From NCBI GenBank assembly GCA_051294375.1, contig CM119267.1, forward strand, positions 22,259,486 through 22,323,485: a DNA stretch of 64,000 nt. Reading direction: 5' to 3'. Positions 50,158 to 63,200 of the stretch are shown in pieces. Both the position numbers and the translations under genes were made by a program. Positions within the stretch are counted from its first letter, which is position 1. Each line of letters opens with the position of its first letter. This stretch comes from Paraspadella gotoi (Eukaryota; Chaetognatha). The notes under the pieces were generated by a model. That model was not told the DNA's origin, ran no database searches, and worked only from the letters and a program-made list of their open reading frames with translations.

Positions 50158-53100
50158 TCATATATATTGCGGCGTCTCTTGACCGGTGAGCAGGCGAAAG
50201 ATAGAAGTGGGCATGGTCTTCATCTGAATCTCCCCCACCGAATTGGCGAGGACGGAGACGATCTTTTCGTGAGCGACGGCGACGACGGAGGAGCCGTTGA
50301 TCTCGATGATGCGGTGCCCGACGCGGACGCCGCCCCGCTCGGCCAGACCCCCGCGCAAAATGGAGCAGATGATGCCATTTTGGACGGAGAAGCCGAGCGG
50401 GCAGCGGACGTCGGGCCTTTTCAGGCGGACCTCGACGACGGGCGCGCAAGGCACCACGGAGAAACGGGCCACCGTCTGCGACTTGGCCGCCTTGATGTGC
50501 GACTGGCACGTGGAAAGCGGGAGCCCCACGAGCGAGACCCCGTTGATGGCGAGCAGCTGGTCGCCGATGTTGAGCTGGCCGCTGCGGGCGGCGGCGCCCT
50601 GGGGCATGAGATTGGCGACGACGACGGTGGGGAGCATCGATCCCCAGCCAGACTCGACGATGACGACGCCGACCATCTCCCCCTTGGCTTTGGTCACGAC
50701 CACCTCGCGCTGCTTGTCGTCCGATGAGAAAAGCGTGAGCTCGTCATTGAAGATCTCTTGGGACGCCAGCACTTCTTGGTAATCCACTTCCTTCAAGAAG
50801 CTGTGGTCCTCGATTCCGTTGGCTTTGAGGAATTCCCGGTACGCTACCTGAAAGGCCTGGCCGATGGCGCGCGCAATGTCCTGAGCCTCTTCGCTCTCGA
50901 ACACGTGGCACACCATCTTGTGCTGCTGCGTCCGGCGTTGGACCGCGTCGAGGCCCCCGCCGCCGTTGGGATCATCGGCCGGCGACGACGGCGACCGGTT
51001 CCGGCGCGCCATGAGGACGACGATGTCCCCGATATCAGCGATGTAGGATATGGTGCGGAGGGAATGATCCATCATGATTTCTTGGAGATCCGTGTTGAGG
51101 ACAAGGATTCGCTCTGTTGAAACGAACAGTTCCACATCTGTGCTCGGCTGAGATTCACCTTGGGGAGCCTTTATTCGAGCGATCGCCTCCTGGGCTTGCA
51201 TCATGCGCAGACTCTTGGAGGGGCGTCCCTCGGTAGAGAGCTGCGTGGACCCCAGATAGCGCGCTCCATAAAGAACGCCTTCAATTAGGATGGTCGGGTT
51301 GTCCGGCGACGCCACTTTAACCCTCATATCCTTAATGCGTGATTTTTCAGCGAGGCGTTTCAGCGGAGACTGCTCCACTTCGGGAATCTCCACGGTCGTG
51401 CTGCGCCTGTATTCGTGATCTACGAGCCTGTCCGTTTCAACATCGTCGCAGTAACCCTTCTCCATGTCCTTTGATTCCGAGCTGTCCTCGGATAATCTCC
51501 GACTGGGATCAGAGGGGGTCTGAGAAGCAGCAGCAGCAGCAGCGGCAGCGAGAGGCCCCCCGGACCCTGTCACGGCGCCGCCAGCTGGAATTTGGGCTTG
51601 GTGGTACAGATCCAGGCCGGAGGTTGTATGATGAAAAGTGCTGGGGGTTCGAGAGGACGCTTGATTTTGATTGGCGGCATGATTCTGCAGCTGCAACCGA
51701 TCCGCGACGGACAATCCGGGCACATTCGGACCATAACCGCCAGACATTCCTGCGGTCGACGAGCGTGAAGCGCCCATGGCGGCGGCCGCTGCAGCCAACG
51801 TCTGAATATCTTCATCCTCGGTGGTGTCGCGATCGGCGAAGGGTCCACGGCCAGCCCGGGACGAAGGGCCGCCGTTGTCGTCCATTCGCCGGACCCAAAC
51901 GGGTTCCCTGGCAAAAGTGCCGACCGAGGATGGCGTCACTTTGAATCCGGCCGACTTCGAATGCCGTATGGCCGATCGAATGTCGGCGATGGCGCGGTCG
52001 ACGCTCTCGCGCGACGGGCCAGCCCCGAGTCCCGGCGTCGACTTGGATCCACGATAGCGCTCCGGTTGTCGTATTCCGTTGTTGTTGAGGCGTTGTTGCT
52101 GATGGCGGCGGAAACCGGCCAATTCGGAATTGAGGTTGTAAGCGTGAGCCTTGGAGGAGAGTTCCTGGTCTTCGGATCGCGACCGAAGTTTGGGAAGCTT
52201 GTAACAAGGGGAATCGGCGACGTCCTTGTCGGCGCCAGCGCCAGAAACGCCTGCTTGTCCATCAAAGGCAATGCCCTCTGCGGCCAACGAGTCGCGATCA
52301 GATTCCGAATCGGAGACGGAAAAGTCGGAGAGGCCTTCCTCGACTTTCGGCAACTCCGCCGTCGTCGCGTCGTTCAGCGCCTCCCACGGAAAGTCGGAGG
52401 CGGCGGAAGGCGCGACGTCAATTTGCATGACGCTTTGGTCCCTTACGGCAGGAGCTGCCGCGGGAGAAATAGCGGGGGCGGCGGAAGGAACCGGGTTGGA
52501 AGAAGAAACGGCGGGGTCTAGCGCGTGTCCGTTCAGCCCGTCAAAGGGATTGTGCGACTGCCGAAGCTGTGGCTGCTGGTGCTGGTTTTGATGACGAAAG
52601 GATTGTGCAAAGTTGTGCTGCAGCTTAAAGGCAGGCGCCCCATTTGCTAGGAGATCGGCGGGGCGTTGAGAACGAACAATCGACTGGGTCTCCGCGTCTT
52701 GAGAGGAGATAGATTTGAAAAGCGTTGTTTGCTGCACAACTTTTTGAGAACGCGGGGGACGCAATTTCTGCTTCTGACGGTCGACGGAATTCCGTTCTGT
52801 TGCCATCGATTCCACTTCGGGATCCTCGTCGCGCGTGCGTGGCGAAAATCTAGCTCCGCGAACTGAGGGCGCCGAATCAGAGCCGGTCAAGGCGGCGCGC
52901 TGCGTATGGCGACCGCGGGAAGAAAAAGACCCGTGAATAGAATCGGATGAAGTGGATGCAGCGAGACGGGAACCGACTGTGTCCGACTTGGATTCGGGGA
53001 GACAGTCGGGGAATTCGGAGCGGCGACGATCGTCGTCATCGTCGTCGTCTTCCTCTCGGGGAGATTCGTCGCGGTAGCGATGGACGCCGCTGATCTGCGG

Positions 53101-54072
53101 CGAACAAGAGCGGCCCCTGACGTCAGCTATGCCGGGAGAGACAGCTAGGCCAGGGAAACGCCGAGAAGGATCGGCAACGGGAGAAGTTCCAGCCTCCGCG
53201 GTAGACGGATCCCCGCAGCTCATGGGGCTGCCAAAGGGCGGCAGCGGCGGATGACTCCGCGGAGATACGTTCTCTTCCATGTCAGCATCGGTAGCGGCGC
53301 CGGCGGCGGGAGCGGAATCGGCGATCGGAGGCAGGGACTCTGAGAGACTGGCATTTAGGTCGTCAAGCCCGGACCGAGGCCGCGCGGAGGAGACGGCGAC
53401 GGCGACGCCGGGACTTCGTCCGAATGGCGCAGGGTGAACCATGGTATGCTGCGAGGCGGCGCGAAAACGTGGATCCAGGGTCACGTGACGCTCAGATTCC
53501 GGCAAATCGAGATCGTCGTCGACAGATGGCGGATCTTCGTCGTCTTCTTCCTCCGTAGAGCGAAGGCGTTGAGCCGCCGGCTGCGGAGTGGCGACGGGCG
53601 CCGCGGCGTCGGCGTTGGAGGGTGATCCTTCGACGCTAGAGTTCATCACCGGAATCACTTCCCGCTCCTCGTCGATTTCCTTGGCTTCCACGGAGAGATC
53701 CGCGTTCCTCGCCCCTTCCTCCTCCTCCTCCTCCCTCCCTTCTTCCTCCTCTAGGCTAGAGGGGGCGGAATCGTTCTGACTAGACTCGGTGCCTTCGAGC
53801 TCATGCCGCTCTCTCTCCTCCTTCTCCGACTCGAGCACCAACTCTTCTTTCCCACTCTCGGTCAGATCGTTGTCGTCGTTGTTAACGATATCGTCCCCGT
53901 TATCGTCTTCGCTCACGTCGTCTGGGTGATCCCGTGACGGCGAAGATTGGCAGTCCGCGGCGTCGGGAGCGGCGGGTGAAGCGGGGGCGGCAGATTGCAA
54001 TGAGGACTCAATTTCCGGCTTTTCGATGGATTCTCCGCCAATTTGGCTTTCGAGGGGCGAGTCGTCGGCCAT
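50158..54072 (-). CDS. APBA: X11/Mint adaptor (APBA/LIN-10 family), single exon
   Basis: Adaptor that binds cytoplasmic tails such as APP-like proteins through its PTB domain and channels or synaptic partners through PDZ domains; acts in polarised membrane traffic. A single frame of 1304 residues without introns. Residues 1 to about 920 are a long acidic, Ser/Pro-rich disordered region. The PTB domain is at about 925-1085 ([52 protein letters not shown]). PDZ1 is at about 1122-1205 ([29 protein letters not shown]), and PDZ2 at about 1213-1290 ([39 protein letters not shown]). The C terminus [11 protein letters not shown] is nearly the vertebrate one, where the tail folds onto PDZ1. Start [10 protein letters not shown] is the first Met of the frame. 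The absence of introns is unusual for this family. Confidence 0.95.
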   Translation of the reverse strand: MADDSPLESQIGGESIEKPEIESSLQSAAPASPAAPDAADCQSSPSRDHPDDVSEDDNGDDIVNNDDNDLTESGKEELVLESEKEERERHELEGTESSQNDSAPSSLEEEEGREEEEEEGARNADLSVEAKEIDEEREVIPVMNSSVEGSPSNADAAAPVATPQPAAQRLRSTEEEDDEDPPSVDDDLDLPESERHVTLDPRFRAASQHTMVHPAPFGRSPGVAVAVSSARPRSGLDDLNASLSESLPPIADSAPAAGAATDADMEENVSPRSHPPLPPFGSPMSCGDPSTAEAGTSPVADPSRRFPGLAVSPGIADVRGRSCSPQISGVHRYRDESPREEDDDDDDDRRRSEFPDCLPESKSDTVGSRLAASTSSDSIHGSFSSRGRHTQRAALTGSDSAPSVRGARFSPRTRDEDPEVESMATERNSVDRQKQKLRPPRSQKVVQQTTLFKSISSQDAETQSIVRSQRPADLLANGAPAFKLQHNFAQSFRHQNQHQQPQLRQSHNPFDGLNGHALDPAVSSSNPVPSAAPAISPAAAPAVRDQSVMQIDVAPSAASDFPWEALNDATTAELPKVEEGLSDFSVSDSESDRDSLAAEGIAFDGQAGVSGAGADKDVADSPCYKLPKLRSRSEDQELSSKAHAYNLNSELAGFRRHQQQRLNNNGIRQPERYRGSKSTPGLGAGPSRESVDRAIADIRSAIRHSKSAGFKVTPSSVGTFAREPVWVRRMDDNGGPSSRAGRGPFADRDTTEDEDIQTLAAAAAAMGASRSSTAGMSGGYGPNVPGLSVADRLQLQNHAANQNQASSRTPSTFHHTTSGLDLYHQAQIPAGGAVTGSGGPLAAAAAAAASQTPSDPSRRLSEDSSESKDMEKGYCDDVETDRLVDHEYRRSTTVEIPEVEQSPLKRLAEKSRIKDMRVKVASPDNPTILIEGVLYGARYLGSTQLSTEGRPSKSLRMMQAQEAIARIKAPQGESQPSTDVELFVSTERILVLNTDLQEIMMDHSLRTISYIADIGDIVVLMARRNRSPSSPADDPNGGGGLDAVQRRTQQHKMVCHVFESEEAQDIARAIGQAFQVAYREFLKANGIEDHSFLKEVDYQEVLASQEIFNDELTLFSSDDKQREVVVTKAKGEMVGVVIVESGWGSMLPTVVVANLMPQGAAARSGQLNIGDQLLAINGVSLVGLPLSTCQSHIKAAKSQTVARFSVVPCAPVVEVRLKRPDVRCPLGFSVQNGIICSILRGGLAERGGVRVGHRIIEINGSSVVAVAHEKIVSVLANSVGEIQMKTMPTSIFRLLTGQETPQYI

Positions 54073-54533
54073 GTCGAATGAAAGGAGAGACAGTAGAAGA
54101 GGAAAGGTGCGAGAAACGGAGAAGGTGCGAGGAAAGGTGCGACGCGGGATTAGCCATTGAAAAAATAACGGAACTTGGTTATTCGGCGCCGATTTGTGAT
54201 TCCTTTTGTTTTTAGGTGAATTTTTGGAACAGGGGGGGGAGGGAGGGGGTTAGTGATGACTACGGGTTTTTGTACGTATTTGTGGGGTGAAAAGGGGAAA
54301 TAAACGCGGATTCTTTTGAGAGAAAAATTACATTTTCCCTCGATACAGTTTTGTCAATACTACTTTCTTTCCATCTGAAAATATAGAGTAAAGTAAAATA
54401 AACATCTGCTTTCGGCTGTAAACTAATCTGCGTCGTCATTAAAAATCAAGGATTTGAAAACAATTTTCAAGATGGGAGAAGGCCCGGGAGGGCAGGCCGG
54501 GCAGTGAGATATTTGTATACAGAATAGAATTTG
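54073..54533. other. Spacer between zinc-finger gene 2 and X11/Mint
   Basis: G-run region at about 54229-54253. The zinc-finger stop codon lies in a small palindrome, TCACATTATGTGA (54534-54546). No gene seen. Confidence 0.5.
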
Positions 54534-56663
54534 TCACATTATGTGACCGTTATATTGCGTTTGGTTGGAAAGATTGAATTCGTGGGATTGCTCGTGTTTC
54601 TTCAAATTTGTCTTTTGAATAAATCCTTTTCCACAGTGCTGGCAACTCAACGGTTTTTCGCCTGAAAGAAAGAATATCACAGAGTACTTTTCTAAAAGCA
54701 AAGACCCAGGAAAATTTCATTTTTCCAGTACCAGTATGCGTCATTTCATGGTTTTCCCGATTTCGTTTCAAAAGAAATCCCTTTTGGCAGAAGCGACATT
54801 TGAAAGGCCTAAACCAAAAAAAGAGGCTCAATAATGGAGCAGAATAATTTGTGGTTCATTTCGAATGAGATTGAGTTCATCAATCTCATTTACATATTGT
54901 AGCAGTTTAGATTATTTCTCATATATTTTGATACGGTTTTAATATTCGTCTTATTTTACGACTTTAGCAATACTTTTTCGATCATTTCAGGTAGTAATTT
55001 AGCTTTACAAATGGAAGTATATTTCTTGTTCTGGGAGACTGGCTCATGTGTGATAGAAGATTGTTATTGTCAGAGGATTTCAGGGTCTAAATCACTATGC
55101 ACTTTTCTTTTCTTAGCCTACCACCTATAATATATTAACCATTATGAATCACTATTAATGTAAAGTTAACAATACAATAAATAATGTAATTAACCACTAT
55201 TGCTTCTCTCAATAAGTTAAGCTTATTAGATATTAATTCATTAACATTATCAAGTATAATAGCAAAAAGAACAATTGACGCGAGCATTCTACCACTAACG
55301 ATAAGGTCAATAATAATATAAGATAAAATATATTATTGTTAAATAAATTGCATCCCCATACAACCTAACAGACTCGTACTTTTAGATTTCGACTAACGAA
55401 AATACTTACTTTTCCTTGACGTGAATCTTCTCGTGCCTCTTAAGGTGAGGCAACTCTGAGAAAGCTTTTCCGCAATGTTGACAATGATGAGTTTTCTCTC
55501 GATGCTTCGACATCACGTGAGACTTGAGGAAACGCTCGTGGGTGAATCTTTCAGAGAAATAAAAATAACGGATCAATTAAACAAACAAAAAGCAACAAAC
55601 ATCGTTTCCACGTACCTCTTATCGCAAGACGGGCAAACAACGTTTTTAACAGAGCCAAAGTCTATGAGATGCACCTCCTTGACGTGCATATCTAGCGACT
55701 GTTGCTTTTTAAAAATCTTTCCGCAGTACACACAGAGGACGCCGGCGTCGTGTTCCTTTAGATTGTGTTCGTCCAGCTGCACCTTGAGCGAGAAAGAAGC
55801 TTCGCAGGTGCCGCACTTGAAAGGGTTGTCGCCGACGTGGTCAGAGGCGATGTGAGCTTCCTTTTATTCGAAACAATTTTTTTTCTTGCTTCAACAATAT
55901 CATTAATTATTCATTGTCATTAATCAATAATTAAATTAATTAAATCGAATCATGGAATTGATCAATCAATTAACAATCACAACATTATTTACAAACCACC
56001 CTCTCACCAAAGCCAAGGAATCTTCGAACTTCCTCTCGCAGTATTCGCACGGGACACCTCCTTCATTGGCGTCGAGCGTGGACGACATCCCGTGCTGCTC
56101 GATCTGGTGACGAACAAGAGAAGTGCGCGAACCGAGTTGAAGGCCGCACACTTCGCAAAAGGCGGGTTGCTTGGCGTCCCGCTTGGGTCGGCACTTTTTC
56201 ATGTGATTCTCCAGGTAGTAGCCAAAGGAATACGTCTTGGAACAATGAGGGCAGCGGTGGGGGCGAATCTCTTTGGTGGATTCTTCGGTCAGGTGACCGC
56301 CGGCGGAGGAATTGGCCACCTCTTTATGAAGGGACGGCGAAAATATTCAATGTAATCAATTTCTGTTATTATAGTATGAAAAATAGTCAACTCGCCCTCT
56401 ATCTCCTCCGCAGGAACGGCTCTAGGCGGTGGTTCTCTCTTGTTCGCGTATTTTCGAATGAGTTTGTCTTCGATGAAGTGGCGCTGCTGATGCTGAACCA
56501 GACTGAACAGCTGCCTGAACATCATGGGACACAGAAGGCAGGGAAATCCGCTGGACAAATCCGAGGTGAGGCGGAGCAGGGCGGACTTGGCCTCGGCAGA
56601 AACTCCGGCTCGGGGTTCGATCTCAGGGGTCTTCGCGGAGTCCACATGGTTATCGCACTCCAT
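54534..56663 (-). CDS. C2H2 zinc-finger protein 2
   Basis: Probable DNA-binding protein. Exon 1 (from 56663) starts MECDNHVDSAKTPEIEPR and has a finger with FPCLLCPMMFRQLFSLVQHQ. Exon 2 (about 56319-56010) has HRCPHCSKTYSFGYYLENH, FCEVCGLQLGSRTSLVRHQ and PCEYCERKFEDSLALV. Further fingers follow in small exons: FKCGTCEASFSLKVQLDEH, LCVYCGKIFKKQQSLDMH, VVCPSCDKR..., HHCQHCGKAFSELPHLKRH, FKCRFCQKGFLLKRNRENH and LSCQHCGKGFIQKTNLKKH, about nine in all, with HTG(E) type linkers near the end. The reading frame ends NGHIM at 54534. The start codon is 3 nt after the stop codon of ARV1 and in the same frame, so the two may share a transcript. No orthologue is named. Confidence 0.82.
54838..54957 (+). 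repeat. 120-bp interspersed repeat with internal hairpin, copy 2
   Basis: Second copy of the block at 9871-9990, in the 570-bp intron before the penultimate finger exon of zinc-finger gene 2. The two copies match closely for about 90 bases and more loosely after. Confidence 0.7.
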
Positions 56664-56666
56664 GTT

Positions 56667-57790
56667 TTAGAATATTCGAGGGGCGACGACGTCGACGGCG
56701 AGAGATTCGACGGCGAAACCGAGGAGGGTTTGAAGGAGATAGGAGAAGAAGACGATGGCGAAAGACTTGACGTTGTCGAGATTCGTTAAGACGGAGACTG
56801 GAAATGGAGGATTTGAGAAGGCGAAGTCAAAAACTCACTGAAGTCGGACGAATAAATAAAAAAATTGTTTCCCTCTATCCTAACTGACCGACGGCGATGT
56901 ACGAAGTGAGCAGCAAAAGATTGGCGAGTTGCACTGAGACTCCGATATTTTGCGGTTCGCCCCAAATCAAGACTGGCACGGCCACCAAGCGAGCGTATGA
57001 GAAGAGCACCAGCCCGCGCGCCAATTCAAGCGCGGAAATCTTTGGTCCGGAGTGGAAGCGCTTGATGAGGAATGTCAGGATTCCGAGAAAAACTGGAACG
57101 AGAAGAGAAATGTTTTGGCATAATAATAATATTTAATAATTATTCCACTATCATTACTCCCTTAATTTCGCCCACCAGAGAAATCAAAAACGGAGAGGGC
57201 GAACATGAGGTAGAACTTGAGCTCCATGGCGTAAAGGAGCAGCGCATCGATGTTGTGGGCGGCGGGGAGATCTCCTCCATCGACGAGGCGAGACGTCGCC
57301 CATCGCGTGTAGCTCGTGCAGATGAGGTAAACGACTGCGAAAATAAGACGTTAATTACCTCACAAACTTGGGTTCGATAAATGACGAAAAATGATGTGTC
57401 ATTTCGAAAGCCCTGGGGATACAAGTCGTCATGGTCACTGGTCAAATTAAGTGACCACAATAGACCACAACCCCGGAGAGTTATAAATGATTCCTTACTT
57501 CCTAACTTCCAAAACGGCTTGAAGGAAGAGTTGTAGATGACGTGACGAAAGGCGGGTTTCCGGTGCAACAGGACGTCGAGACAAACGAGCACTCCGTCGA
57601 ATTCGACGTATTTGTCGACGTTAGAGCCGCAACCTTCGCACTGAGTCACGAATTTGAAAACGAATTTACAGCAACAATTAACCTCAAATTACCACAAATT
57701 TCACGTCACCTGCTCGAGCTTAACGACGGAACTACTGTACCACCGATAAGCGGCGGGCGTGGCGGCGCCGCACTCTACGCAGACGGTCAT
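56667..57790 (-). CDS. ARV1: ARV1, ER sterol/lipid homeostasis protein
   Basis: Membrane protein of the endoplasmic reticulum that affects sterol and GPI-anchor lipid distribution. Five exons: 57790 to about 57710, 57642-57515, 57337-57178, 57093-56890 and about 56794-56667. Exon 1 gives TVCVECGAATPAAYRWYSS and exon 2 CEGCGSNVDKYVEFDGVLVC, so the two CxxC pairs of the ARV1 homology domain are present. Then come LDVLLHRKPAFRHVIYNS, membrane segments (AMELKFYLMFALSVFDFS, ISALELARGLVLFSYARLV, ANLLLLTSYIAV) and a last exon SVLTNLDNVKSFAIVFFSYL, close to the family. It ends PRIF-stop (TAA). The next gene on the strand starts with ATG after only three bases (AAC). Upstream in-frame Met is absent, so the start is secure. 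Confidence 0.92.
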
Positions 57791-58194
57791 TTCGAATCAT
57801 AGCTGTTGTCCTCGGCGCGAGTCGAAGGGTTCCTCGTCGCAGCGCCGTTTATTATCAAAGTCATTTTTCGCTGGGAAAGAATTGAATCTGATCGCGGACA
57901 GAAAATTCGGAGGAAAAAAAAACACAAAAAATTGGCGGGGCGAAAACCAAAAACGTTTTTATTTAATTTTAACAATGCGAAACTAAAATTAAGTCATTGT
58001 TTTTACTCGATTTGTGTTTTGGAAAAAAAAAACGCAAAATGAAAAAAAAACCCACTAATATTTAATATTGTTTAAGTGGCCGGAATAAGGCGAGGCACGG
58101 AAGGAGGACCTTTCTCAACCCCCGTCTCTCTCGATCCCGAAAATTCCGACCGGCGAATCGTCTTTTCTTTCTCTCCATAGTCTTTCTCGCTTTC
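57791..58194. other. Spacer between UQCRFS1 and ARV1
   Basis: No gene seen. A-rich runs occur near 57915 and 58025. It holds the UQCRFS1 3' UTR and the ARV1 promoter. Confidence 0.5.
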
Positions 58195-59278
58195 TCAACC
58201 GATGATCGCCAGGTCTCCTTTTATCTTATACTGGGGGACCTCGAGGTTGAGGGGGGCGGGGCCCTGTCGAATTCGGCCAGAGGCGTCGTAGTGAGACCCA
58301 TGGCAGGGGCAGTAGTAACCGCCGTAATTGCCCGCGTTGGGGATGGGAACGCAGCCTTATTGATCAAATTTTAAAAAATATATATATAAAAGTAGGACAA
58401 AAAATTTAAAAAAAGATATAAATGAAACACACCTAAATGGGTGCAAATACCGAGGACGATTAAAAATTTTGAATCGACGACCCGCTCCGCGTCGCTTTGT
58501 CGATCTCTCAAGATGTCAAGGTCGACAGATTCCTCTGCAAAAAAACATTCCGACAATTTTTTTTTTGAAAATGAAATAATTTAGTGGACATCCCTATCCC
58601 TGTCGTCGATCCGTACCCGCTTGGATCTCCTCGGCCGTCCGGTGCCTGACGAAGAGCGGCTTCCCTCTCCACTTGAAGGTCATGCTCTTTCCCTCTGGGA
58701 TCTCGTCAAGCTTGACCTCGATCTGCGCCAAGGCCAACACGTCGGCCGACGCCGCCAACGACAACACAAACGTTTGAGCCACGTTCTTGCCGCAGTAAGC
58801 CGCGCCCATCGATCCGACTAATGAATGCAGAGATTAATTTTAGTTCAGTCAATTCACAATTATTTTACAATCCACCTACCCAGAGTGAACGTATAGGTAA
58901 AGATCTTCCGACTGGCTTCCGTGTCCCTGGAGGATTTTCCGGGGTCCTTGGTCGAGTCGCGCCTGTAGACGGAAAAGTCCGGCATCTGGATATCTGTGTG
59001 GACGAAACGGGCGGCGACGCGAGGGTGAATGAGGAACTTCGCGCCCGGTGACCCTGAAGAATGATGAAGCGGGTAATTGAAGTTATAAATAAAAATATAA
59101 TTAATTATTAAGCGTTACCGGTGACTAGCTTAACGCTGTTGCTCGGAGGATGATGCAACTTCTCCTTGATATTCTCCACGGCCAGGGGGACGACCGACTT
59201 GGCCGGATGCGAGAGAAGCTGCGACGTGGCGGAGAAGAAGGGCGACAAGGAGCCGCTGCGACCCACGAAGGACAACAT
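58195..59278 (-). CDS. UQCRFS1: Rieske iron-sulfur subunit of cytochrome bc1
   Basis: 2Fe-2S electron carrier of respiratory complex III. Five exons, about 59278-59120, 59053-58880, 58815-58612, 58535-58430 and 58357-58195. The start [20 protein letters not shown] opens a mitochondrial presequence. [20 protein letters not shown] marks the conserved junction before the anchor helix ([20 protein letters not shown]). Rieske ligands are in CTHLGC (exon 4 end and exon 5 start) and CPCHGSHYD. The C terminus is [17 protein letters not shown]. All four cluster ligands (two Cys, two His) and the disulfide Cys pair are present, so the protein is functional. Confidence 0.96.
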
Positions 59279-60295
59279 CGTCGACTCGCAACGGCGGAAG
59301 GAAGATTCTCCGCAAAAAAAAAGGTTTTTTTTTAACAAGAGCTTTTTTGTTACAAAAAAAAAGGTATAGCAATTATCAAGTGTAACGAGCATTATATTCG
59401 CTTTTTCGTAAATATTGAATTGTGCAAAATCAGAAAGTAAAAGGTTAATGATCTAGGAAAAAACGACGCGTCGGTAGAAAAAAAAAGAGATGGCTACAAA
59501 ATTTCAATCGGTATAATCAAAATGCTTTTTTTGATTCCGGAAAACTAGCAAAGGAGAGGCATTATCAAAACGTCAAGGAGAACTTCAACTTTGAGAATAT
59601 AAAGTGTATAACCGACGCTAATTATCGAGAGAATAATAAATTACGTTTTTTTAAATTAAAAACTGAAATCACAATGCTGTCGTTATTAAACTTGTCAAAA
59701 AAAAACAAACAAACTTACTGAATAAAACTCGATTGTCTCGTTAAAAAATACACAAAGTTTATGAAAATTTAATAGGAAAACATTAAGTAGACATAAAAAA
59801 TAGTCAAAATAAAAAAATAGAAAAAAGTATAGTACATAAATACGTACATACTAATTATTTTATTCACGTCTGTGCAATCTGGATACCTAAAAAAATTAAA
59901 GAAAAAACGTTATAAATAAAACATGCGTCACTAAAATAGTCCAAAGATCTCAGAATTTGTTCGTAAAATTAACTGTTTTTGAAAAAAATTAGTAGTAAAT
60001 GTCGAAAAGAAAAAATTAAAGCGACGTCATCTCCTTATAAACAACGATCCTTCTCATATCGTTTTATGTTATTTTTCTTTATTTACGAAAAAAAAAATTT
60101 CTTTTAGTACAACAAAAATCAAATTATTGGTTATTGAATCATTCCGTTAAATATGCACTGTTACAGTAACATTTTTTTGCGTCTGGCCATGAGGCGAAAA
60201 CAATAAAAACATAACGTAAAACTGAAACCAGAGTCGAGCGGTACTTTGTCTTAAGAAAAACGAAGAGAGAAACCCCGGTAAATCTTCGTCTCTTT
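59279..60295. other. AT-rich spacer between KLHL-type gene and UQCRFS1
   Basis: One kilobase of AT-rich sequence with many A runs and no reading frame I believe. No structure noted. Confidence 0.5.
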
Positions 60296-63200
60296 TCATT
60301 CGTCCTCCTCTGGGTGAGCCCGGTCGTTGTTGTGCTCCATCGGCTGCAGGCCTCCGTGGTTGACGGAGTCGGTGGGCGCGGCCTCGGCCCCGAGAAACTC
60401 GGACGGAACCTGGGTGACGGCGCAGGCGCTGGCCCACCGCTTGCCCGGCAGAGGCGCCAATTCCACCCAGCGATTGCGCCGATTGTCAAACTTGAAGGCT
60501 GAGTCAAGCATCTTGGTGTTGCCGGGACTCTTGCGCCAACCACCAAAAACGTAGATGTTGCCTGACGGAGAATAAATTAAGAAATTTATATACCTACCTA
60601 CAGAAAAATAATTGAATACATTCGATATTTTGATGGGTGATTACCTTCGTGCTCAGTAGAGGCAATGCCTTTCGTGTTAAAAGTGCAGGGCATGGAACGG
60701 CAGACCTGCGAAGGATATAATTGGACTGTTCTTTCTCAAAGGTTCATTACGACATCCTCATTAGAGTGGAGCACTCAAGAACAAAAAATTTATTTGAATG
60801 ATCGAACAATGATATTTAGATGTGAGATAGTATGATTAACTAGTACAAAAAATATTTTGTTCATATTATCTCGGGAACAGAATAGTAAAATATAATATAT
60901 TTGTAGTAATATCCTTATAAAATAGTAAATTTTAAAAATATTTTTTATAAAGCTTTTATTAAAGATTCAGATTTTTCATAAAAAGTTGAATCAAAAATAT
61001 AAAACATGTTATCAAAAATTCTGTCATCTTCAATGTTTAAAATAAGAAAAAAGGTAAAAATTGCATACTTTTTTATTCTCTGTAGTAAAAACTTATATGA
61101 AATTGGTACAACCAATATAAAAATTATCCATTCATTTAATAAATAAGCTATCTTGCCCCTGACTTTGGACAGGCTTTGGTGGTTTAAGGCCTCCATCACT
61201 CTTACAAGATAATTACATAGCAGGTCCCTGCAAGCTTTCAATATATGTTAAAACGTTTTAGTCATTTTTTGCGGTCTAAACATTAAAATATCATATAACA
61301 TATTTTATAAAAGTTTCTTAGTTTTTTACAGCGAATCCAAATCAGTTCTTAAAAATAAAAAAAAATTATTTGAAAATTTGACGATTTTATAAGGATATTA
61401 CTACATAAATAATTGAATTTGCTAAAAAAATTTTTAAAAGGATTTAAAATTCATTAATTATATGTCCATAGGCAGCAAAAAAATAATGTTAAATCACTCA
61501 ATATTTTCATCACTCCACCCTAGTCCTCATTCCTTATTCTATTATAATCTCGATATGGACGTCGGACAGACAATACCTATGTCACGATTCCTGGTCCCAG
61601 TTTACTACGTCTTATTTACTACTACGTCTGCAATACATGACCTTACAAACCTTCTCCCTCAGGGAGTCGGCAAAAGCCTCATTGGGGGCGGGGAGTTCGG
61701 GGATGGCCACGTTGGTCGAGGACATTGACGGATCGCAGAAAGATTCGATGAACGCTGGTTTACGGAGAATTAGAAGAGAGTGACCCACAATGTCTTTATA
61801 AAAGTTTTTTTTACATATATCAATAGAAATAAAATGAATCCCCACCCAGGTACTCGTTGCACGCCTCGATCTTCGGGCACATGGGCGCCGTGGTCCACAC
61901 GTCGCTCTGCACGTCGTAACGCTCGACGACGACGTTGCCGCGCTCCATGTTGCCGTCGTACCAACCGCTCAGATAGATGAACCGCTCTGACACCTGAGGA
62001 AACAAAAGTGGAGCGAATAAGTTTATTAAAATTTTAGCAGACAAAAACAAATTAATCACCGTAGCGGAGCAGTAAAAAGGCCGAATCCTCGGCGGCGTTC
62101 GCTGCGTCCAGACCCGATCCGGCGACGCAGTCGGGTCATAACAATAAAGGTTGCCCCCGCGAAAGACGAAGAGACAGTTGTCGCAGGCAACGATGCCGTA
62201 AAAGGCGTACTGGTTGTCGTCGTGCCACAGGTAGGGCAGGCTGGTCCAAGAGTTATCCAACGGGTCGAACCGATAAAAGACGTGGGAAACGTGTGGTACC
62301 TCCATTACTAAGTAGACCATTTTGTTGAGAACGGCCATCTGGTGTCCGAAGGTGCCGGAGGGCGTAGAGGACAGCTGGATCCACCGGTCGTCGTCTACAA
62401 CGTAGCCCCAGGTCTGGGCTAGGCCCATGGCCTCCGTGTTCCCGCCCCCAACGAGAAGAATGACGTCCTTGAGGGTGCCCTTGCGAGGGGTGCAAGAGCC
62501 GCAGACGGGCCGCTCGACGGCGCTGAAATAACCCGATTCACGGAGGATGCGGTGCTGGACGGCCTCCTCGACACGACGGAGGCAGGCACGGTCGGCCACG
62601 ACGAACTCTTGCGGCTTAACGACGTTGATGAGGGATTCGAGTTTAAAGAGGCAGAGACGGAGGAATGAGAAAAGGGCTTTGAAGTGCTCTTGTCTAGAGG
62701 ATAAAATGGAGTGCGGAATGGAAAATTTAGTAAAATGTAAAATAATGGATTAACTTGAATCGCCCCCCCATTTTCGTACCTCGCAGAGGCGTCGTGGGCC
62801 ACCCAACGGCACACGACGTCGAACATGGTCTCCTCAGTGATCCGCACATACTCGTTGTTGACCCATTCGAGCAGTTCGTTCTTATCGAAGAGCAAAAAGT
62901 CTTCGCTCTCGATGACGATTTGCATAAAGTTTCGGCACATAAACTCCTTGGCCTTCCGCTCCACCCGGACCAGGTTGAACTCTTTGGAGAGGAGCCAGAT
63001 TGAGACGCAGGAAAAGGCGGAGATGTTGTCCTCGAGAAAGCCGATGCAGTCTTCCTTGAGGTCGGAGAGGAGCAGGTAGTCGGCGATCTGGTAAATGCCG
63101 CGCAAGTTGCTCGCTGAGATGACGATCTCGCCCGTGTAGAGGAAGGTGAGCACCTCGTCCACCGTCTCGGGCGCGAATCCGCTGGAGAGAGTCACTTCCG

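Noticed and set aside
50167-53779. Long plus-strand frames across the X11/Mint region
   Set aside because: They are antisense shadows of a GC-rich exon with clear PTB and PDZ homology on the minus strand.
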